A DNA stretch of 64,000 nt from Maylandia zebra (taxonomy: Eukaryota > Chordata > Actinopteri > Cichliformes > Cichlidae), in assembly GCF_041146795.1 (NCBI RefSeq), contig NC_135170.1, positions 25,352,033 through 25,416,032 of the forward strand, written 5' to 3'. Every line of letters starts with the position of its first letter. Within the stretch, counting starts at the first letter, position 1. Both the position numbers and the translations under genes were made by a program. Under the pieces are notes generated by a model. The model did no database searches and had not been told where the DNA came from. It saw only the letters and a list, made by a program, of their open reading frames with translations. Shown in pieces: positions 56,338-64,000 of this stretch.

Positions 56338-59300
56338 TCACAGATGGGTGCTGTCCTGCGTATCGAACCTGTGGCTCTCTGAGAGCCCGGTGCTGCACTT
56401 CCTGCTGCTCCCTTGATTAGGTACCAAGGAGAGGGGGTCTGGCCTGATCAGGTACCTGGAGATGGGACAGAGGACAGATAGACCACAGTAGTATTTGTCA
56501 TTTTTAGTGCTGGTTTCACTTATAGCACTAAAAGTGTGCTGCCGTATACTCACACAACATCATGGAGCTCCAGTCTGGTGTCTGGAGGAGGGTTGATGAG
56601 GATGTATGACAGTCTGTTCCCTTGGTCTGTCATCCCGTCTGACACAGGAAGAAAAGAGATTAGTAAGGCAGGAAATGAAGTAGGCACAGGATACACAGCA
56701 GGCCGTGCTACATCCGCACATGCAGAATAGGCTTTATCTTACACTGAGTCACATGACAGGAATTTGGATAAAAATGGACACAAGTCCAAACAGTGTCACA
56801 GATAGTAAACATTAGGGTGAGCGACACAGATACTTTGCTTAAGTAGAAGCAGAAGTTTGAAAAAATAAAAAGGCTGGTATGATTACAATGATGATTACAG
56901 CGTATTAATGTGTTTTTTTTTATTCATGCAGACGGTCTAGGTGTAGCTAATTTTGATAAACAGCTAACAAAATGTTAAAAATATGTCACAGAAATACGTA
57001 AATTATGGAATTATTCGAAATAATTATGTAACAATTTGAAATGTGCAAATGCAATTAGGGCTGCTCAATTAATCGAATTTTAATCACGATTACGATCTGG
57101 GCTTTCAACGATCATTAAAAATGACTGAGCCGATTATTAGCCCCTCCCTCATGCTTTACTCTCGCGCTGCTCCGTGTGGCAAATCAAGCGCACTGCTCTG
57201 CATTTCGAACAGGCGTCACAACAATTAAGAGGACCCGAGGGAAGCTCGGAAAGCTAAGCAGAAGTTATTTGGAGAGGAGTGGACTGCCGTTGGTTGAAAA
57301 GAGAGGTAAAAAAAAAAAAAAAAAAACCTTCAGTGGTGTGGAAACATTATGGGTTCGCGGAGTCAGACGTGGATCAAGTAGACACAGTGTGTAAACTTTG
57401 CTATGGTGTCGTAGCTGCACCACAGAGCAACACTGCAAAGTTTACATTTTTCATTTATTTCTTTTATTGCAAACATTTGCACTGTTATCAGTATTTGCAC
57501 ACTATTTTATATTATTTTTTAAAGTCATTATTCAATACATTGTTATTGTTAACCCTTTAAAGCCGGTCAGAGCAGCATGCTCGTTTTGTATAACTATTTT
57601 TAAATCCCTGTAGAACCTGAACCGCTAAGCTAGCACAATAAATTTTTTTCCATATGAAACCAGAGGAGTTGTACTTACATCTTATGCCATCAGCTTGTCC
57701 TCGGTCACGGTTTCCTTCCACATATAGCTTTGCAAAAATTGCATAAAAAGCGCTTGCAGGAACAAAAACATAATATTCCAGAAACACGCTTTGCCGATCG
57801 ATCAGCTGTTCTTAACACTTCCCACATTGAAAAAGATGTCAACACGAACTATCGCAAGTGACGTCATTTTCGCGGAAAATGTAGTTTTTTACTTGTAGGC
57901 CTTAGAACTCGAATTGCACTGCTGGAAATAGTTTATTTTGATGCACATGCACATTCTTTGCAAATTTGCATCATAGGATTGTTTTTTTGTTTTTCCTGCA
58001 GTATATAAAAATTGCTGTATCTCCAAAAATAAAACTATGAAGACACTCAAAATAAATTTCCTGTTGTTGTAAACTATTTTTTGCAACTTTTTTGTATTTA
58101 AAGTTTTGAGGGATAAGCCTCTTAAATTTCTCCAAGTAGAAATATATGTAAAAAAAAAACAAAAACGATTTTCAATTTTTTTGTAGTTTATTGCACTTTT
58201 TTGCAATTAATGTAGTTACTATGGACTTAATACATACACATTTTTAAAATATGGGCTATAACAGTTGTATTGATGTATAGCAACTTGAAATGCTCCCACA
58301 AATGGGACTACAGCATGTAAAAAAAATATTATAAGCTCTGGCGGACTTGGTTCTATGGTAGATCTTAAAGGGTTAAATAAATATCGTCAAATAATCGTGA
58401 TCTCAATTTCAGTGAAAATAATCGTGATTATCATTTTTGCCATAATCGAGCAGCCCTAAATGCAATCGGAGGATTTTCACATTATTTGTAAAAAGGCTTG
58501 AAAATATTAGTTTAATCTAATTATTTGTAAATAATTAAGAAAAAAAAACATTAGAAACTACTTATTATAAATGTCAACTATAAACCTGCCACTTTATTAA
58601 GAACGCTTTGCAAGTAGTCTGTTTAAGCCAGCATAAATTCAACAATCTGTTCCACGACATCCCAAACATCCTCTTTTGGATCGAGACCTGGTGACTCTGG
58701 AAGCTATTTGAGTACAGTGAACTCATTGTCAGTTTGAGATGGACCTGAGCTTTGTAACATTAAGTGTAATCCTGCTAGAAGCAACACTATTCTGATACAC
58801 ATGGTCAGCAACGATACTCAGATAGGCTGTCGTGTTTAAATGATTCTCAGTTGGTACTTAGGGACCCAGCCTGACTGAACCCCTGGTATAAGACAGGATA
58901 GATCCATGCTTTCATGTTGTTTAAACCAAATTCTGACTCTACCATCAAAATGTGGCAGTAGAAATTAAGTCTCATCAGAACAATCAACCATTTTCCAATT
59001 TTCTGTTGACTAAATTTGGATAGTCCGTGGCCTGCGTTTCCTGTTCTTAGCTGACAGGTGTGGGACCTGGTGTGGACAGCAGCCAGAGAACTGCTGATAT
59101 TATCTCTTTTTCTGGTGATTTTCTGTACACCCAAGAGATGTTTGTGGAAGAAAATCCCATCAGATCAGCAGTTTCTGAAACTCAAAACACAGCCTGGCAC
59201 CAACAAACATTCCACGTCCCTTCAATCGCCTTTCTTTCCCACTCCGATGCTCATTTTGAATTTCAGCACTTCCTTGGCCATGTCTACATTCCTAAAATCA

Positions 59301-62300
59301 CTGACTTGCTGCCATGTGATTGGCTGATTAGATATTTGTGTAAACAAACAGCTGAAAAGGTGCACCTAAAAAAAACTAACCACTGAGTGCAGTTTAAAGT
59401 AAGGCAAACGCTTACATAATCCAAAAATACTGAATTTAAAAAAAACCTGAATGTTTGATCCCTTTGTGAAGGAGATCCAGTGGCCATGTTGCTCCACTAT
59501 GAAAGCTTACAGGTGTGCAGTGTACCTCCGTTTCTCAGTCTGATCCATCCCTCACTTGTCACACCACAAAGACAGTGTTGGAAAAATTTCTCAGACTGAG
59601 GCTTGTTACAGAAGCTGTGTCCACCTTTTACATACAGCCTCTGGTCCTTTTAGTATAGTTACAGACTTGGGGAATCGATGCCAAGATGCATTAAAGCTGT
59701 TTTAGTAGCACACGGTGACCTGACACCTACTTGTCTCCCGTCTGTGTGTGCTACATCCACCACTCAAAAGCAGGAACAGTTAGATTCCTACACAAATTGC
59801 TGCAGACTTACTGAATCCACTTGGAGAAAGGCCCAAATGTTTCATCCTTGTCCGCACCAGCGCGTTGAGTTCCTGCCTCTCTGAGCGCCTGAAAAGAGTC
59901 AGTCTCTGTTGGCTGATCCTCTCTGCCGCACTGCCGGGTCCCCCTTTGGACCCGCTGGAACTCCGACCCCCCTTCCTGCTCAACCGCCGTGCCCACTGCA
60001 TGCTCTTCCTCCTCAGCAGCGGGTGGTCTGAAGAGTGCGAAGAGGTGGAAATGGGCTCCGAGGATGTCGAGTTCCGGTGGACGCTGGTCCGGGATAACAG
60101 GGGCTCCCTGGGTTCTCTGGTGTCCTCGTAGTCCTCAACTGTGATAGATACCTGGGACTGAGACCCACACACAAGCAAAAGCTTACACTTCCTCATATGT
60201 GAAGTAAACCTGTTATCACGCTGGTCTCATTAAATCAGTTCTGCGGCAGTTCTGTTTTCTGATTTCTCAAAGCAAAGCGGGATTAACACTTTATCTTATT
60301 AGAAACAAATGATGAATAAAAGATAGATTCTTTGAATGTAATCACAAGTGTTTTTTGGCAAAGCTCTCAGTTCCCAAAGCGCCATGTTTACTATGCAGAT
60401 TTCATTCAACTATGTCTGTTTCACTTCGCGGAAACACATCAAAACTAAGCTCTAACTGTCTTCACAGCTATCAGTGTCTTCATAACATGAACAAACAGGA
60501 TTAGCATCAAGACAGATTCTTCTATTTAAACTAATCCAAAGGGAAAATTTCCTGACTGATTTTTTTATAGCGAGGAAACTCTTTAAAAGCAGAAAGTGTG
60601 TTCATTGCATGCAATCTAATAACCTTTAGATTAAAGTAACTGCAGTGACAGTCAGCAATTTCTTAGCCATACAACACCAAAACAAGAGGAGCCGCTGACC
60701 TCAGAGACCGGAAGCTTGTGGGCCTCCGTTCGGTAGATCCCTATGGGAATGTCTCCAGTGGACGAGCATAGCTTCTGGTAGAGCCTGCCATAGTTGCGGA
60801 TCCACAGGTCGTCTTCTGTGATTTTCATCTAGATGACAAACAACACAATAATCAGCATCATAAGCAGTTACAGTCCAAACACAGTTTGAGCTCCTTGTGT
60901 CGCTACTTACGGCACAGAGGAAACCTGATCCCGGCATGGAGTCTAAACCAAGCAGCAGCCTGGTGATGGAGATCATGTAGTCCTTCACAAATGACTGGCA
61001 GAACATTCAAACAAAAAGTCAGTAGATATAGATCACACTCGGCACACTCAGGAGAAGGATCTTTGTTATTCAGTAAGAGTTTGTCTGAGAAACCTGGTAG
61101 AGGAGAGTGTCCAGCATGCTAACGCTAAACACCTTCCCAGCAGCGAAGGGCAGGCGGAACATAAAGACCAGGTTAGACCCCTTCTCCCTTTCCTTCTGGA
61201 GAACAGACACACAGCATTTTTTGGATTACACAAGTCCCAAAGGCAATAAAACAACAGACTGTAATCACCACAATCTTTTTAAAATCTAACTTCATTAAGC
61301 TGTTATGAAATCAAGCTTCCTTGACTTGAAGTTAGCGCTGACAAAGTGACATTCACTCTCATGGCCACATTAGACTTTCCTCTGCATCTGACTAGCATCT
61401 AATGTTGGATTAAACTCCCACCATGCATAGCAAAATCAAAACAAACCAAAAAAAAAAAAAAGAGGTTGGAAATCCACTAAAGGCCTTTTTCCAACTGTGA
61501 GCCGATGGCGTTCATGAGAAATGTAAATTTACCTCATCACACTGTTGTTTCTGTATTGAAATTCATTTTAAGACTTCAAGCAGTGACTAATTTACTGCTC
61601 TGTTGATTGATGTTATTGATGCCCAAGGGGGATTCATTAGCTTTCACGCAGAGAACAACATTATCAACAACAACAGATATTAAAAAAAGCAAGATGTAAT
61701 GGGTGAAAGGAACAAAAACCACAAGCTTACGATCAATCACACGTTTTACTCTGGGATCATTAGAGGAGCTGTGGCAAAAGAGCTCTGCAAATCAATTTAT
61801 TTTGAAAGGCACACTAAAGATTGGCTTTCACACTGCCAATTTTTTCCCCTTATGCTGTTTTTTCCCCATTATAAGGTCTGTATTGAAGGAAATGACAGTA
61901 AAAGAAAATATGGAGTTTTACCTTTTCCAGTTTGGACAGAGCTAAAGAGTAGTGGTCTTTGACTTTAAACTGCATGAAGCGCATGTTGGCCGGGTGCGTG
62001 AGCTCTGTGATGATGCTCAAACCTGGGAACAGCCTGACAGGGGTGGAAACGAGAAGGACACACAGAGAGAGATATTAAAATTTGAAGCTAGTGTGTGAGA
62101 TTGAAGAACAAGTTTGGGCAAAGCAGACCTGAACAGTGTTTGGACGTTGACGATGGTCTTTGCATCAGCCATATAGTCCTCCTCAGCAATCATGGAACTC
62201 TCCTTGTCAACCACCACCATGGTGTCGGCAAAAGTGATCCCACATCGCAGCAGACTGTCCAGACTGTGGAAAGAGAAGGAACGACGATTAAAAAGCTAAA

Positions 62301-63653
62301 AATAAGAATAAAGAAATAAAGAAACAAGCAGATTTGGGTTGTCTTACTTGTCGATAGAGCCCACTGTATAGAACACCATGGGGAACCAGCAGATTGCCTC
62401 CAGGAAGTCTGCTTCGGGTCTAAACCAATCAAAACACAAATAGACTTGAGAGTCCCACCGGTAGAGATTTATACACACAATGATAAAGAGCTAACGTTCC
62501 CACAGTGACAGACCCCTCCTCACTCAGTCTTGAAAAATAAGGCACAACCAAACAGCCTGCAGATAAAGCTGAAAATAACAGCACTACACAGGAGTGACTC
62601 AGCTTTTTATTGCCTTTTTATTGGATTCCACTCTCATTTGGCCAACTGCGCTTGTGTACCAGCCACAAAACACGACACAGGATTGTGGAGAGCATTGTCC
62701 TGAAAGCATTCAGCGTTCCACAAATCATGTTCGCCGTGACCAGTTTTTCTCCTCCACTTGCTATTTACAGAGGGACTCATTCTGCCATCCTCTGCAACCT
62801 GTATATGAGACGCAGCTCACCACCATGCTGACTTTGAAGCCTGAGTTTCCAATAACAGCCAATGCATCACAAGAAATAATAGAGATGTTGCGCTCACATG
62901 CTCTCCAGCAGGAGCACAATAGGGTTGAGCTCCTTCCTCGGTCGGTAGTAGGCCCGCAGCGGCACAATGAAGTTGTACAGACCATTCCCTGCACTCTCCG
63001 CAGAGACAATAATCAGCTTGTTTTTGAAGCCGTAGGAGCGGGCATCCTCGAAAGGGATGTGGTGACAAGCCTAGAAAAGAGCAGTGATGGAGGATGATGG
63101 CTATGTCAGCGTAGAAAATAGAGAGAGCAAGCCATTTAAATTTCATACCTTGTCTAAGCGCAGGCAGCAGAAAGGCATCTTTTCTTGCAGGAGGTGGCAC
63201 AGTGCAGGCGAGCTGCCGATGTATGGCGAGTTAAGCGGGTATCCCTTCACCCACCTGCAGCACAAGCCCACATTTATCTCTGAACTTACCCACTTCCACA
63301 TGTTCCCACATTAAATCACTCTACTCACTCGCAGTGTTGACCCCACCAGTGGGCTCTCTCATCTTTGTCACTGTCCTCCTTGCCTTCTTCTCCTCCTTCG
63401 TCCTCGGACTGGTCTCCCAGAAGGTCAAAGGTGGGGTTGTTGACGCCGTCGACTAGCTCCAGGACAGGGGCGATGCTGTGTCGCCTCTCCTCTGTGGAGT
63501 CTCCCATGGCGGGAAGAGCCAAGGTGTTGGCACCCCCGGTCTCTGTTCTGGAGCTGCTTCTGCTTCCTCTCCCACTGCCAGGTCCTGCGCTTCCTGCATC
63601 CTGGCCTTCTGGACTGCTGTCACTGGAGTCCTGCAAGTCGATGGCAACTGTGC
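56338..63653 (-). CDS. Sodium-activated potassium channel, KCNT (Slack/Slick) family, 3' half
   Basis: Twelve minus-strand exons, all in phase: 63329-63653, 63149-63254, 62898-63070, 62348-62419, 62129-62263, 61922-62033, 61094-61195, 60911-60994, 60700-60828, 59812-60157, 56554-56638, 56338-56455; about 594 aa visible. The gene continues past the right edge, so the membrane pore and RCK1 are missing here. Visible are the RCK1-RCK2 linker ([21 protein letters not shown]), RCK2 ([47 protein letters not shown]), then [36 protein letters not shown] and [24 protein letters not shown] tetramers carry plasma-membrane K+ current activated by internal Na+. The direct splice from LGLSPSGF to the last exons, and several words, match KCNT2 more than KCNT1. 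The C-terminus ends DTQDSTHL, not the ETQL of human KCNT1 and KCNT2. The linker is acidic and Ser/Gly-rich. Confidence 0.9.
57056..58458. mobile_element. hAT-type element with exact 8-bp target duplication, in a KCNT intron
   Basis: The terminal inverted repeats TAGGGCTGCTC (57056) and GAGCAGCCCTA (ending 58458) are perfect over 11 bp and extend imperfectly (AATTAATCG / ATAATCGAG). The flanks carry AATGCAAT on both sides (57048-57055 and 58459-58466), the 8-bp signature of hAT transposition. There is no transposase frame; part of the interior is a second, nested element. It lies in the 3.2-kb intron between the last two-but-one and penultimate KCNT exons. Confidence 0.88.
57553..58372. mobile_element. 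piggyBac-like non-autonomous element nested in the hAT element
   Basis: The 820-bp interior begins CCCTTTAAAGCC and ends CTTAAAGGG, imperfect inverted repeats starting CCC, and is bounded by TTAA on both sides (57549-57552 and 58373-58376). TTAA duplication and CCC termini are the signature of piggyBac transposition. No transposase frame is present. Removing it leaves continuous hAT-like sequence. Confidence 0.7.
58575..59392 (-). mobile_element. Tc1-like relic in a KCNT intron
   Basis: It is bounded by ACCTGCCACTTTATTAAGAA at the left and AAAACTAACCACTGAGTG at the right, the same fish Tc1-like family as the copy at 16774 but in opposite orientation. The complement carries GACAATGAGTTCACTGTACT and other transposase pieces. 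Frames are decayed and the middle is partly missing. Confidence 0.72.
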
Positions 63654-64000
63654 CTAAAACACACACACACAGAGGATCTAAGCATGGATTCAGGTGTAGA
63701 TCAGCAGTTTTCCTCATTGTCCACTAGGTGGTGTGTTTGTAAAACCACAGTTTTCTGGCATCATTGCTCTTGTCAAGTGTGATTTACTCCATAATAAAAT
63801 AGATGGTAATTCCTCTTCAAATGCTATGAATGTTTGTTTTAATCTCTTGGATAAATTTCAAATTTGAGAGTGCATAATTCTGGCAGCTGTGACTGAGCTA
63901 CTCTCTAAGACAGTTTAATAACAGGTTTGCATTTTTGACCAACACAGAAACTGCAAGCAGAAGGTCAGTGTGTAAATGTTACACAGTCTTTGTGCGGCGC
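63654..64000 (-). other. KCNT intron at the window edge
   Basis: This is non-coding sequence upstream of the acceptor of the first visible KCNT exon (acceptor TTTTAG before 63653), with a short CA repeat at about 63659-63671. The preceding exon lies outside the window. Confidence 0.7.

Noticed and set aside
56640-59811. A missing KCNT exon (the NLTASDVMNRVNLGYLQ segment of KCNT1)
   Set aside because: No matching sequence is found, and the KCNT2 arrangement as I recall it joins the flanking parts directly; the reading frame here is continuous without it.

Overview
This window is nuclear DNA of a teleost fish, most likely an African cichlid. The evidence is vertebrate multi-exon genes with GT-AG introns, many Tc1/mariner relics, a Ty3/Gypsy retrotransposon of a kind common in fish, an L2/CR1-like LINE, an AFC-type (African cichlid) tRNA-derived SINE tail, and interspersed repeats I associate with cichlid genomes. 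These identifications rest on recognition, not on a database search.

Layout. 1-1960: probable 3' UTR of an upstream plus-strand gene; synteny with human 19p13.1 suggests prkaca. 3776-5030: Tc1-like relic. 5763-12487: samd1 (+, 7 coding exons, 417 aa) with a long 3' UTR to about 14240. 14899-20336: a trans-2,3-enoyl-CoA reductase gene (-, 11 exons, 342 aa), convergent with samd1. 21189-27697: a hAT-type element with an exact 8-bp target duplication, split by a young Ty3/Gypsy element (22113-27628) that itself carries a LINE fragment. 30523-32542: dnajb1 (+, 3 exons, 341 aa) with a heat-shock-element match upstream. 33200-37500: microsatellite and old repeats. 40436-42578: gipc1 (+, 6 coding exons, 337 aa), with a Tc1 relic in its probable 5' UTR intron. 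45470-50765: a TRIM35-like RING/B-box/B30.2 gene (+, 6 exons, 522 aa) whose second intron holds a LINE inside a Tc1 relic. 51545-53800: transposon relics and a possible decayed short-chain dehydrogenase exon. 56338-63653 and beyond: the 3' half (12 exons, about 594 aa) of a KCNT (Slack/Slick) sodium-activated potassium channel gene on the minus strand, running off the right edge.

SAMD1, TECR, DNAJB1 and GIPC1 all lie in human 19p13.1, so this is a conserved synteny block. The genes do not form one pathway: a chromatin reader of unmethylated CpG, an ER fatty-acid elongase component, an Hsp70 co-chaperone, a PDZ endocytic adaptor, an E3 ligase and an ion channel. The KCNT gene is the unexpected member, because human KCNT1 is at 9q34 and KCNT2 at 1q31, both in the paralogon related to 19p13.

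No novel system could be demonstrated. The best leads are the possible third KCNT ohnolog, the basic N-terminal extension of the enoyl-CoA reductase, and the nested transposons with exact target duplications.
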